Shown here piece after piece: positions 49,951-61,700 of a stretch of 64,000 nucleotides of DNA. Where the stretch lies: the NCBI GenBank assembly GCA_018340375.1, contig JAFFJZ010000003.1, forward strand, positions 16,182,001-16,246,000. The letters run 5' to 3'. The stretch's first letter is position 1, and every line of letters starts with the position of its first letter. The notes beneath the pieces are model-generated. The model was not told the origin of the DNA. It did not search any database and was given only the letters and a program-made list of their open reading frames with translations. The translations under genes were made by a program, and so were the position numbers. This stretch comes from Gonatopus flavifemur. Its lineage: Eukaryota > Arthropoda > Insecta > Hymenoptera > Dryinidae.

Positions 49951-51933
49951 AATCCGTCAATGGCCTTAATGGCCGAAATCTGTAGATGAAAGACGACCGT
50001 TTAACGAAAGGCAGCTATTGTTGGACGCCAAGTTTGTAACGATGAATTGAATATGCAAAGAAAATATGAAAAGTGATGGAAATGAGTGTCAGAAGTGTGT
50101 GAGAGGATTTGTACTTTGTGGTACACAACAATGCGTATTGAATACATATTTTGTCCACACGCCTCTTGTCGAGAGATTTTCAAGCGTAATCGTGAGGTGG
50201 TGAAAATGAATGCTTAATCCTGTTCTTTTGATATTTTTTTAATAGGATCAACTTTAAGTGCTCGTCGGGAGTTTATATCAATCTTTTTATGTGTCATTGT
50301 TGAGAAATGAATGGGGAAATCATCAATTATGGAAAATTGAGTGAATCGACGTATAAATTCTGATGCATTGTCGATAAATTATCGACGTATCTTATTATTT
50401 TATATGGAAATCAAAATTATGTTCTGAAATAGTGATCATTTGAGATACTTTCCTTGGCTATTGTAAGATCTTGCAAGGCCTCGTATGAATGTTTGAATAA
50501 TTTGCTATTAGAGAGTAGAAGCAATTCTCATCAAAATGGCTAGATTTTCGGATGAAGAGAATCCAATTATATTAATCCTAATCTGTGGGAATAGATAGAA
50601 CGAGATAGAATGGGGAATGATTAATCCCTCGGAATGTATGATAATACTACACGTTTAGAATACAAGTTGAATTTCGCGTGTGATCTTGAAGACACCTATC
50701 TATTTATCAAGATTATATTGAGTTTGAGAATGAAGGAAACTGATTTTTCGACTGGACAAGAAGACTCGAATTGAAGAAAAATTGTATCGTCTTTGATTAG
50801 ATCACGCTCACAGGACAGAATTTCGACATTCAAGTCAAATTGGCGGCATTTAATGAATTCGAAGAAAAGAAATTTGGGAATCACTGTTTCCCGTATTCCC
50901 AAAGGTATTGATCAACAAACGCAACATCTAAAACTTGTCATAAAATGTCTCGTAACGTCCCGTAAGACCTCTTTTAGATATCTATTAGATATCTTCTAGA
51001 TAATGTCCCAAATGATGTTGATTAGATATCAAACAGATGTCTCACGCAACATTCTCAACGCTGGATCCAAATAGCATTGTGAAATATCACAAATTTTGAA
51101 AAATTATCCTATTGATACGAACGATTAATTGCAATTCTTAGTATCTCCAGGAGTCGAATTTACTGAGTGTTATTCAAGTGTTACTCATATTGTTTCAAAC
51201 TAAAGTGTAAAAATATATAATAACAAGAGGAGGTCCTTGAATGTCCACTCGAAGTCTCTCTCATTTACATCCCTCTAGAGTTTCAAAATATGAATGATAA
51301 GGAGGAAATAATTGGAATTCATTTGCACCCTTTGTTTCTTCAGGAATGTCAACAAAGTAATGCAAATTTTCAGATGAGTGGTAGTATATTTCATAACGCT
51401 ATCACAGGTGACCCCTTCTGTGCCGTTGACCACGGCGGCTGGAAGAGTGAAAAGGGTGACGCTCAAGCAAGACAGAACATTTCCGGTTTTCGGGTGAACA
51501 GTCAGGCTTTATGAGGGTCAAGCATTTTCTAATTAAGCCGGTCCTAACACGTAACACATTATATAACGGCGCTCGTACGAGACCCTCGCAACGCCTCCAT
51601 TGCGTACCACAGTTTCAAGGGGCTTCCTTCGCTAGGGTTAATTCATTTGTACAACCCTCGTAGCGATAAACAGACTCATACAATGGCGCATAAATCTTCG
51701 AACCAATATAACACAGTGAGAAATTCTTCCGATCAAAAGTATTCGAATTGTTGTTCCTAGTTCCTCCCACACGTCGACAAGTTTTCATCGATGAGATTGT
51801 TGTTTTTATCGGACTTGTAGTTGAATTTGCAAAGAGAGGATGGTTGATTGTGTAGAAAATAAACCGCTACACTGCAATCATGTCCATCATTTATGTGATT
51901 TCGAAAGATTTGCAATTCAAAGCGTTTGAAGTA

Positions 51934-52050
51934 CAGTCGAGCCTCGTTAATTTGAATCTCAAAGGCAGAAGAAATTTCTTCGAATTACAGAGTTTCTGAT
52001 TTATCGAGGTCTGATACAGGCACAGGTTTTCGATTCCAAATGGTTTGAAT
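51934..52050 (+). mobile_element. pogo/Tigger-like terminal fragment
   Basis: CAGTCGAGCCTCGTTAATTT directly follows TA (51932-51933). It is followed by TTCGAATTACAGAG, TTTC, GATTTATCGAGG and AATGGTTTGAATTAA. Repeated TTCGAATTA/GATTTATCGAGG phrases behind a CAG start next to TA are typical of pogo-type Tc1/mariner elements. No opposite terminus was found, so it is a truncated or decayed end. Confidence 0.5.
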
Positions 52051-52607
52051 TAACTAAGTTTAACTATATAATCCTTGAATATCCGCTGTAACTTTCATGA
52101 GATTTCTTCAAATGATTTTGTGCGTGAATATGTGACATATTTATGAGATTTTTTTATTGAGGAATTTCATATTATATCGTCATATGAACGGCAATATTAA
52201 AGATTTCGGAGGATGGCTGTGAGCGGATGGAATCAATTCGTATGGCAGATGTTGAAGCACCCACTGTAGTTCGACACATTTTTGTTCTCTTCACCCCATG
52301 TTATGTTATATATACCCATACGCGTTGAGATGATAATTGCTGCAATTCGTCAATTGTGCCGGTAATAATAGTACCTATATCCTCTATTCACGTATAGTCT
52401 GTTATTATAAGAAAGCACAGTTATATCTCTGGTAATCAATATTTCGGAATAGAAAGGTGTTGAAACTTATTTTTCAAACCCATCATATTCAACCTTGCTA
52501 TCCCTCTCTCGACAAGAATTGCGGTACTAAATAAGCGAAATTATAACTGAGTTAAAATAAAAAATCTTGTTTCCGTTCCTCTTTCATGTATATAGTACGA
52601 TATATTT

Positions 52608-52611
<4 letters not shown>

Positions 52612-52648
<37 letters not shown>
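52612..52648. repeat. GA microsatellite
   Basis: About 18 uninterrupted AG/GA units, followed by interrupted purine repeats to 52660. It opens several long artefactual frames. Confidence 0.95.
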
Positions 52649-52655
<7 letters not shown>

Positions 52656-53280
52656 GAAGAATGGTTTCCTTATCAGCAATGGGGATAAAGCGGGCTCTTG
52701 TCACTAGAGTCAAAGTTCGAGAAGACAGTCTTAAAGATATCCCTAAAGAAATCTCACACAGCATATTTTTGAAAGCAATATCACTCACAGGTTTCGTGTA
52801 TAACATGTTTCTGATAATTATTGAGATCTTCGAAAGATATCTTAAGAGAGATCTATGCCAGAAATATGACATACCGAAGTAATTTCATCGATTAAATGTT
52901 GTTCTCTGAAATACTTCAGAATTTGGCTCTTATAGTAGTTCCGTATGAGCTCAGCCAGACATTTTTTTGCTAAAACTTTCTGATATCAGAATCAGAAAAT
53001 TGTCCGAGGGGCGAAGACCATGGAAAAGGAGCATTGCAATATTGGGAAGATAGTCGAGAATATAACATGAGCATCAATTAATTTTGAGATGCCTCGTGCT
53101 GGATATTGGAGCCGGTTACACTGAGCGGAGCATTGCCTCTCTCTCTCGTATTTCATCCAAATTTTTGTTCAAAAGTAATATTCAAATTATATATACGCGT
53201 TTATATAATTTTAATTATATCGCATATTTATCTTGGTTCGATATCTTTCAGATAATGCTTCAAAAGAAATCTAAGAGATC

Positions 53281-53315
53281 TCTTTTGAGATGTCTTTTGA
53301 GATGTCTTTTAGATG
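53281..53315 (+). repeat. 12-base tandem repeat, three units
   Basis: TCTTTTGAGATG occurs twice, then TCTTTTAGATG. It is flanked by related AAATCTAAGAGATC palindromic sequence. Similar AAGATATC motifs occur near 52730 and 52840. Confidence 0.6.
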
Positions 53316-53837
53316 TAAGAAGACCCAGACTTTCCATAACCATATCTCAAGACACAAAATCCTTATTAGAAATGGTCCAGCCAGAGTTTGTGTTGAAAAT
53401 GATATATAAAATTGTTGAATTAATAGATTTTCAGAGCCAACTTAACATTTTCCTATAAACACTTCATTTGCTCATACATTTTTTGTGAATTCATATCGAA
53501 CATGAGTTGTAAGTAAACCGTTTGGGACATACACCTGTGTCAAAAATATACAAAGCTTTGTCTCGTTTAATTTAGATTGCTTGAGATCACAGTAGTCTTC
53601 TCCGTTCAAAAGTTTCTAACGATGAAAATTAGTGACGTGACATAATCTGTTCCTCGATTACGGTTCAAAAGAATCTGTTAATCATTTGGAACAAGACGAT
53701 TTGATAGCCTGCTTCATTTACATGATGAACAAACACGAGAGGCAAGATTATCATGACTCATCAATAGTTCAAGGAAAATGGTAGACTACAGCTTATTCTT
53801 CAGATCTAATTTTGTAACTGCGAGTGGTGGTATTCTT

Positions 53838-54084
53838 CACTGAAAACACAGGTTGTTTCAGTCAAACAAAATTTTGTTTGAAATGAACGCAAAAGAACTT
53901 TTTGGTTAGCTGAAATAAAATTTATTTGGGGTGAACAAAATTTGGTTCACAATAATCAAAGCTTCCATACAGACCAATAAATTTTGTTTATCCTAAATAA
54001 ATTTCATTTCAGTCAACCAAAAAAGTTTCTTTGCGTTCATTTCAAGTAAAATTTTGTGTCGCTGGAACAAACGTTCTCTCAGTG
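53838..54084. mobile_element. Hairpin MITE just upstream of the secreted-protein gene
   Basis: The ends CACTGA and TCAGTG are inverted. Arms of about 110 bases pair along their length: AAAATTTTGTTTGAAATGAA with TTCATTTCAAGTAAAATTTT, GAACTTTTTGGTTAGCTGAA with TTCAGTCAACCAAAAAAGTT, and AAATTTATTTGG with CCTAAATAAATTT. Its right end lies about 140 bases before the TATA box at 54222. No unambiguous target duplication was found. Confidence 0.75.
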
Positions 54085-54221
54085 TTTGATCAATCGATTT
54101 GAAGATTAGTGTCCCATAGAATTAGGAATATTGTCACTTGTACAAATCAATCAATTCTCTAATGAAATCAATGATTACATATTCTTATCAGTTAGCATTA
54201 ATCGCTGTATGTGAGAATAGG

Positions 54222-54257
54222 TATATATATATATGAAGGAATATACAATTTTCATTC
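54222..54257 (+). promoter_or_regulatory. Core promoter: TATA box plus arthropod initiator
   Basis: A TATATATA run at 54222-54234 is followed by TCATTC at 54252-54257, which fits the arthropod initiator TCAKTY. If the A at 54254 is +1, the TATA starts at about -32, the canonical place. The predicted 5' leader is then about 44 bases to the ATG at 54298. A focused TATA promoter suits a tissue-specific, strongly regulated gene (inference). Confidence 0.65.
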
Positions 54258-54297
54258 AAGTGTTTTTATGTCATAGAATCAAGAGAGCGATTACACA

Positions 54298-54351
54298 ATG
54301 AAGATCATTACTTCAGTTATATTCATGACAATCTTATTTTACTATATCCAA
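54298..54351 (+). CDS. Exon 1 (signal peptide) of the secreted glycoprotein gene
   Basis: ATG then 17 codons, ending ATC CAA before GTAAGTAT. Basic Lys2 is followed by a 15-residue hydrophobic core. A dedicated signal-peptide exon closed by a phase-0 intron is a common arrangement for secreted insect proteins. Confidence 0.8.
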
Positions 54352-57300
54352 GTAAGTATACGCTCATTTCGTTTTGAAGACTGATTATCAGATCAAGTTG
54401 AACTATAAAAGCAAATTTTTTAATATGTAAAAAGTCGCCATCGAATTTCGTTGGTGAAATCAACATTCTTCGCTGCTACAGCTTGAACATCGATCGTCGT
54501 AGCTGAAAAGATTGCTGTGATAGCGAATAGATTGTTCTCACAGTGAAAGAATCGCTGCTCCAGCAATGGATACCCGGTAAAATCAGATTCCGTTGTTACA
54601 GAGAATTCTTTTTCTCATCCTGGTATTCACATGGTATTGGGAGATGGAAGATAGATAGAAGTTTATCATTTATGAGACGGTCTTTGTACAAAGCTGTGAC
54701 AGCACTTGAATTAACGAAGATTTGGTATTGCCAACAAATTTTGCTATATATTCTCCTTTCCTGCACATTAGCTGTGTATTTTTGTGGTTTTCTTCTGAAA
54801 AAACTCTCCCTGAACATGTTTGAAATATGTCATAGAAAATGCGAAATGTATTTGAAAAAATCTGTCATAGCTGAATAGAAAATGTATTGATAATTAAGGA
54901 AATTTTGTTCGGAGAAAAACCACGAAAACACATACAGCGGTTACATGAGCTATGGCAACAAATCTCAAGGCTGTTACGATCTACAATGTAGAAAGACAGA
55001 TACGGATAAAAAATGACACTCCAGTTGCCAATGTCATTGAAGTTCCCAGGTGCTTGAAGATATGAAATTGTAGTGGTGGATTTTCTATATTTTAATCTTG
55101 TGTTCGAAGTATTATAAAAGTGTTTCGCTAACCGATTTCAAATAATTCAATTACAATTCAGTTTGTGGTGTAATATGTAAGAGAATGAGAAAATAAGATG
55201 TTTTATGCATTATTCAAAATGAGGGACAGGTTAAATTGGGTTGTGTCTTTAATTTTGTCCACAGGCGAACCATATTTCTCGCTTATGGTCATCGAAGGCT
55301 CCCATGGTATTGATAGAAAGAGAGACGGGTATGTTGTACTTTCAATTAAGTAGAGTGGAATCTGTAAAAGAACGACTGAGAAATGTATTGTCCAGAACGA
55401 TTGCCGTAGAATACCATTATCTTCGAACAAACATGTTGCAGAAATTATACGTGAGTACAATAATTTTTAATCACAAACAGCTTTAGTAGCATCCGAATGT
55501 TTGGAATATACTATGAACAGTCGGAGAATGTACTCGTATGTTGATTTATGCTATGCACATTCATATACGAATGATATGTTCTATAGAACATTTGAAACGT
55601 TCTGATGTCACTTGGGAGGGTTTGCTCCACCATGTGTGAACTGAATCAATGATATGAAAGACTTTTGTTGCTTTTTCTTGTCTAAAAGAGTGGAGAATGA
55701 GTTCGTACACCAAATCTTCTTGCTATCATCTTCGCGCAATCTCGTTCCCAATGAACAAAACTTGAGTTGCTGTGTTTCAATTATTTCAGAGAACCTTTGA
55801 TGACACATTCGGAAATATTCAGCTATAACATAATTTTTATATTGCTAGAAGTATGCATTTATACAGACTGTTTTAATTTTTCTTGCCACACTTTCTCACG
55901 CCAAACTATTGGATTTAATGGCGTGGATCGTGTGACTATACGATTTCAATGTTGTTTTGAACTTTGAAGATTCGAATTTTGAACTTGGATATCCAAAAAT
56001 AATTGAACTGTTAGAGTTACATAAATTTTGAACTCTCATAGTCCTAACATTTTTTTCGTGTAGTTTATGCATGTCTTCGATTTTTTTCCAATCTGTCCTT
56101 CTCTTCCCCATAATCAATAATTTCTTTGACATTGACTTTACGGTGACCTTCATGAGGACTTGGATTTTGTCTTATGAGGTGAAATGGTACATTCATCTTC
56201 AGTGCACTAATCGATATTTTTTGAATGCATAATTCGAAGAGATTGATTACTTTCTCTTTTACAGGACTGGGCTACGACAGGTATACAATTGTTGGAACAA
56301 GGCTGTAGAGGCTTCCGTGATCTTCTAATAAAGGATCATCATTTTGGGTCTAACTGCATGCATATAATCAATTTCGTTTTCGCCAATCATTACAATGAGA
56401 TTGTGCAGTTGGAACAAGTGAGTATGGAATATTTCTCAAGATTTCAAGGTATCCACGTCAACAGAAAAATCATGATGGCTGCGGCACTGGAAAATAATTG
56501 CTTATGAAAATGTAGATATCACCAATCCAGTTAGAAATATGTGTAGTAAACATACTCCCATACAACAAAAGTTGCTGTGCAATCGTTGCTCTTAAGTTGT
56601 TTATCAGGTTTCCGTAAAGTTGCTGGGAATTTGCTACGCATGTGATTGAGAGTTTCATAAAACCAAGCAACTTCCCAGCAACACGATAACAACTCAAGCT
56701 AAAATCCTAGATTTACAGCATAATGTTACGCATCTGGCGACGCAACGACCCTGCAAATTGCTTCATACTGTTGTTGTACGTTTTCAATAGTTTGCTGCAT
56801 ATTTGTTCAGCATTTTACTGTTAGGGCTGTTACGAATTTCGCTCAAATCATAACGGTGCATAGGGTGTCAATATTATTGTATCAATCATGATGTCATCAC
56901 CTTGGTTTACTACCAATGCTACCACCTTGGCCACATGATACAAACATTCCCACATAGAAATTGACGAATGGCTCAGTACAGGTTCGATACAGGCTGCCAG
57001 TGTACAACCGTAGGCAGCCAACGTTGGTCGAACTGTGGGATGATAATAACGCAAAATAACTCGATCTGGTACCGGCCACCAACCACCGCTAACCACCGGT
57101 TACCGACATCAATTCAATATTTGCAATCGATGCTCGGATATTCAGGCACATACGTAATATATAGATCCTGACGCGCAAACTATTATATCGAGTTACAGAG
57201 AATACATTTCTCCATTAAAAAAGCATTCTCTCGAACTGCAATGCATATGTAAGTCCTTAGTGCGTTGGGGATCAATTCGATGCTCATGAACTCATGGTGA

Positions 57301-58682
57301 TATCTAACGAGAAAAGTAAGGAAGATTGTCAGCTACTAACGTAGTTCATAATTTCGTCAATAATAATGCTATTTCCTACGAAATTATTTTATTTCATAAT
57401 ATTTTTCGGAGTTCAACCGTGCATCCAACGATATAAGACTATCACATTGTGCCAGTCAACAGTGTTATATGATAAAATTTCTAAAAATCATCAAATCTTT
57501 TGTCTAAGTGCACTACATATTTGTTCACCTTGGTTTGGGATCCATTCAGGGTTGGAGACCAACGCTTGCTCATTGAAATTGTGCCGTTGTTGACTCAACA
57601 TTGGTGGGAAATTGGTCAACAACGGTCAGTTTAATCATCAAACTAGTACCGATTAGAACATGAAATTACGTCGTTCCACTACCGACTCGGAATCGGCAGA
57701 CAACCGTTGTTAGCCAATACCATCTCAATATTGATGCGTTCGTCACTGTCGCCTTGAAACTGGCATTTCTACATGGGTTTTTTTGCGTACATTCCATTAT
57801 TGAGAATCACAGCTAGAGCTTTATTGAACAGCTTTCGTTTAGAATACGTAAGTCTCGTCGTGATTTATCAATGTTTTTTCTATGATCAGCCAGTTAGCGT
57901 TGTTTTTGATTTACTGAATCTGTTACTAAGGGGCTCAATCTTGTGATTTTCGATAAACTCCCGCAGAAACATTCACGAGTTTCTTGAAAGATGAGTTCAT
58001 TTGGATGCCATGAATTTTCATTCGGATACGGTGGAATGAGTATACAGATAAATATGGCTAATTCCCCTTAAATGGAATTTATCAATATTATCCAAGTAAA
58101 AATTTATGAAATACAAATCAAGTTCTTTCTGTGTTTGGAAGCGATGTGATCCACCTGCAAGGGTTTCCTGCTCAGATTTTATTAAACCAGCCTGATAGAA
58201 TCGATATGCTTCATGACTAAACTTTAATCAAACCGTCCTCGCTTTTTTTATGATAAAATCCATGACATTATTGATTTGATAATAATGAAAATAATTTCTA
58301 TTGATTCCAGAAATGCCATGATACAATCGCAGATTTAGGTGCTCTGAGGAAACAATGTCTGGACACTACAGATTTACAAGAAAGATGCAATGTCACACTC
58401 AAAGAAGTCGCGATAGTACGAGACGATATAAGGGACTCAATTACTGCATTGAACAGTAGCGAAGTGTTTCAACCATCTTACCCCTATAAACTTATGAATG
58501 AAGTTAGATGCAGAACAGATGAAAAAATGACGTACATAAACGAGACTATTCAACTTTACCAAGAGCTCATGGAAGCTTGCAAAGAGGATATAGAAAACAT
58601 AACAACTACTAGCAATTTAAAACCAAAAAATCCGCAGCAAAAACTATACAAAATTTTCCCAAATCGCAATCGTATTGGATAA
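54298..58682 (+). CDS. Secreted cysteine-containing glycoprotein of unknown family, four exons
   Basis: Coding exons 54298-54351, 55265-55450, 56265-56417 and 58311-58682 join in phase 0 to a 254-residue protein ending in TAA. Donors are GTAAGT, GTGAGT and GTGAGT. Acceptors are CCACAG, TTACAG and TTCCAG. Residues 1-19 (MKIITSVIFMTILFYYIQA) look like a signal peptide with cleavage likely near residue 19. The mature part is polar and mostly helix-like. It has seven Cys (94, 111, 133, 147, 157, 198, 221) and four N-glycosylation sequons (Asn 158, 179, 208, 227), all in the last exon. The tail is basic and Pro/Asn/Lys-rich. No other membrane segment is seen, so export is expected. I do not recognise the family. 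Regularly spaced Cys in a helical secreted insect protein recalls TsetseEP/DUF725-type proteins, but this is only a suggestion. An odd number of Cys leaves one unpaired or dimer-forming. A hairpin MITE ends 138 bases upstream of the TATA box, and repeats fill intron 3. Confidence 0.82.
55265..55450 (+). CDS. Exon 2 of the secreted glycoprotein gene
   Basis: 62 codons between CCACAG and GTGAGT. Encodes ANHISRLW, then IERETGMLYFQLSRVESVKE and RTNMLQKLY. No Cys. Charged and helix-like. Confidence 0.8.
56265..56417 (+). CDS. Exon 3 of the secreted glycoprotein gene
   Basis: 51 codons between TTTTACAG and GTGAGT. Encodes DWATTGIQLLEQGC through SNCMHIINFVF to EIVQLEQ. Carries the first two Cys. 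Confidence 0.82.
56551..56792. repeat. GTTGCTG-rich fold-back in intron 3
   Basis: ATACAACAAAAG near 56563 is opposed by TGTTGTTGTACG near 56771. AAAGTTGCTGGGAATTTGCT near 56617 is opposed by AGCAACTTCCCAGCAAC near 56668. Arms are imperfect. Probably a decayed MITE. Confidence 0.45.
56938..57775. mobile_element. Probable non-autonomous DNA transposon in intron 3
   Basis: The left end CCCACATAGAAATTGACG (about 56950) and the right end, read inverted, CCCATGTAGAAATGCCAG (about 57758-57775) form imperfect inverted repeats of about 18 bases. The interior has repeated CCAACGTTGG, CAACAACGG and ACCGACT motifs and shares GGATGATAATAAC-type sequence with the 43 kb repeat block. No transposase. Boundaries are approximate. 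Confidence 0.45.
58311..58682 (+). CDS. Exon 4 (last) of the secreted glycoprotein gene
   Basis: 123 codons plus TAA after TTGATTCCAG. Carries five Cys and all four N-glycosylation sequons (NVT, NSS, NET, NIT). Ends in KIFPNRNRIG. It opens in the same phase as exon 3 closes and has no stop over 123 codons. Confidence 0.85.
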   Translation, partial: KCHDTIADLGALRKQCLDTTDLQERCNVTLKEVAIVRDDIRDSITALNSSEVFQPSYPYKLMNEVRCRTDEKMTYINETIQLYQELMEACKEDIENITTTSNLKPKNPQQKLYKIFPNRNRIG

Positions 58683-58758
58683 TTCTGGCAGGAATTCATT
58701 CGAAGACAGACTCGAAAAAATGACCAAGCATGTGATAATTATACCAAAAGATGTGGTG

Positions 58759-58764
58759 AATAAA
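58759..58764 (+). terminator. Polyadenylation signal AATAAA
   Basis: AATAAA 76 bases after the TAA of the secreted-protein gene, followed within 20 bases by a T-rich stretch (GATTTCTTGGTAATTC). A short 3' UTR of about 100 bases is predicted. Confidence 0.6.
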
Positions 58765-58799
58765 TCGATTTCTTGGTAATTCTACCGAATATTGCTAAT

Positions 58800-61700
58800 A
58801 ATCTATTGTATATCCAACCGTTCATCAGTATTTCATCAAGATGGTGTGAGAAAATATGTAGACGAGATAAGACAAAAAAAGCCTATTCTTGTCTCTTCTA
58901 TTCTAGAATGAGAATATGGAATCACGGATCTCAATGACGATAACTAACTGAATTATGATTCGCAATTGTATCTTTTGTAATAATGGGAAGTTAAATTGCC
59001 GTATAAAAACTATTGAATTTATTTGGTTTTTGTGCACCCGGATTGGATACCAATGCGAGCTTGAATGAACGTTAAACGCATTTACCGCGAAGAGAAAGAG
59101 AGGTAGAGAAATATGGGACGAAGGGATGCAACTAACGTTACAAGTGTGTCACTATGCGAGGGGTCTAGAATGGTTCCATGTGTATACGCGCGATTTAAAT
59201 GTTGAACGTTTGCAACGGCAAAAGCGCACGCCCATAGAAAAGTATAGAATCACGCATTGAATAGCTAGCCTCTGCCTTCCATTGTCAACATTTCCATCGA
59301 TCTTTAATCTCTGTGCCACGGTGAACTGTATCGATTGTACTTTTGTCAGGGAAATAGAAGAAGAACGAGAACGAAACAGGGTGCAATAATTCCCTTCCCT
59401 CCTACTCTCGCAAGCTCTGGCCTTCTGCGTACGAGTAATCATTTCCACTATTGCATCACCCCTGCATATTTTCTTTTCGTCTCCGCCTAATAACCCATTC
59501 TAGGGGTCAGCCACGTTCCTGCACCTCAATACAGAGCAAAGATTATTATACCGGTTCACCCTGTCGATAGCGTCGATTCTATCCAGTTCAACTATTGTAG
59601 TAATGGCTTCACAGTCAGTTTCGATTGTTGTTTTATTGATCGTACGACGATATCGTAACTCACCTTATTGTCCACCAACAATCCAATTGTGATTAATTGA
59701 AATCCATAAAAGTTTGATGTTTATAGTTGGTAAGGGGTAGTATAATATTCAAATTCTCAGTTTTGGAAATCGGTGCAAATATGGGATGAAGGGAATATTT
59801 TATGACGTTCTAATGGCAAGAACAATTTCATATTGTTTTCAATTTTGGAGCATGCTTCAACGGATAATATGATCGAAGATGATAATATCAGATGATGTGA
59901 CGAAGTTCGTCCATTAACATTATTGTCAAATTGCAACAGCGCAGGTGATTGAACGTTATATCTCAAATGATGCGAGGGTAAAATATAGATGTCATTTTCT
60001 GTATTTTGCGGGAGTCTTTGATTAGAACAAGATCTTTGGGATAACTTCTTTGGATGACAACAGACTATTCGTTCTTCAAACCAAGCAGTTGAGTTAGATT
60101 TGAAAATTAGATAGAAATGGTAGTGATCTCAATTACACGTCATTACTCTTTTTGGCTTTCTAATTCTCGAAGTCAAATAAATTTAGAGAATTTAGAAAGA
60201 AGACTTCTGTACTTATTCGTAGTATTCGCTTGAACTGGGTAAAACACTGGGTGATGAATTTGGAGAACAGTTTTCAAAGCTCAGCCTTTTTATACCTACT
60301 AATTTTACTTATTAATTTTCAACATGGTAAATTCAAATAGATTACATCATACTTCATGATAATTTCATTAAAAGAACTTACGAGAATTGGAATACCGAAC
60401 ATATCCTTCAATTCTAGTCGAAACCTTCAACAGCGAACTACTAATCACTCTCAAACAAGACTCAAATATTTTTCAAAGTTTGGAATCCACGGTTGAGATC
60501 GCATACGTGCATCCGCACGAAATACGGATCCAATTCACGATAAAACGAACGAAGTGCTTCCCTCTCTCTCCAAATATACTATGCAAGTTTGAAGTTTCTT
60601 GGAAAAAATCATGGACAGAGCGTATCGTTCACTATCAGTTTTTGAGGTCTACATTTTCAAACGTAACTTCTCACTCAGAAAAGTTTACAAGCCTATAAGT
60701 TTCTCGTGAAAAAGCGTGTCAGTTGAAGGGAAAAAAAGTTGAACTGTATATAGGTGGTGCGCTCAAAGAAATAGATGGAAAAGATGGAATAGTATCAACC
60801 TCGAGACGAGGTCAAATTGAAACGAACTTACAAGGTTTCCGTGAAGACTAGTGGCAAAGGAAACAAGCTAAAGCTGCTGAAAGTTAGAGTTAACCAATAA
60901 ACACAGCGGCCTCATAATTCACCGAGCATAATTGATACAAGTGGCGCTCGTGCACTCGCTTTTGCAGAGTCTTATAACTTTCTTCTCACCTCTCTTTTCC
61001 TCTCTTCAACAAGAAGAAGGAAAGTCCTTGAAAAAAAGCGACGAAACTCGAGGAAATCAAATATAATTATTGGAGAATAAGAAAGAAATATCCTTCCCGC
61101 AACTGGAAACATGCAATAAACTTGGTAGAAGGGGGATTTCTTCCTTCGCAGGGTACTTTTCATTGAAATTCCTTCAGGATTGCTCTGTTTTTAAATTCGA
61201 TGGGAACTACAGTAAAATTGAATAGAATGGCATGAAGGTTTTTTCAATCGCATTAAAAACATAATTGAAAATTCAATTGAATGCAAGAGCGGAATAAGAT
61301 TTGATGGATGAGTATATTCGAGAGTGCATGAAATTGCAAAAAACTGTATAGAAAGTCGAATAACTTTGATGTATTCTTGTGAAAGATTTATTCAACTTCG
61401 TATTCTTTGAATCATTGAATCATAAGATTCACGGAGGGGAATTGTATTTGAAGTTCAAATAAACTTGATAAAAATTCAGGCAGCTTTATAATCTCTCATC
61501 CGAAGTTAATTCAGTCAAATGAACAAAGTCAAGTTCGCGCGAAGTATTATTGGCAAATTTTCGTCGTTTAATGAAAATACGCATGAATATCATATCCATG
61601 TGAGTTCCGGGTATTCATTGAAATTTCTGTCTTTCCAACAACAAAGGATCGTACCGCAATGCAATGATACACTTTCATCAACTTCATACTCCTGAATATT

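Larger units (their letters stand above)
45190..51930. other. Non-coding stretch with microsatellites, no supported gene
   Basis: Holds the longest uninterrupted frames outside the retrotransposon: 48018-48515 on + (165 codons) and 48716-49183 on - (155 codons, low-complexity, over a CTT repeat). Neither has a domain, signal peptide or splice context. An AGATATCT-rich palindromic stretch lies near 50970-51040. Confidence 0.5.

Noticed and set aside
52586..52882. Open frame starting before the GA repeat
   Set aside because: Its length comes from the stop-free GA microsatellite, which also opens the - strand frame.
53084..53458. 124-codon + strand frame
   Set aside because: Contains the 12-base tandem repeat and has no domain or splice signals.
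54543..54878. 111-codon frame between exons 1 and 2
   Set aside because: Lies wholly in intron 1 of the supported gene and has no start or splice context of its own.
57366..57593. 75-codon frame with a signal-peptide-like start and several Cys
   Set aside because: Sits inside a probable transposon in intron 3. No promoter or poly-A signal; likely chance, though transcript data could change this.
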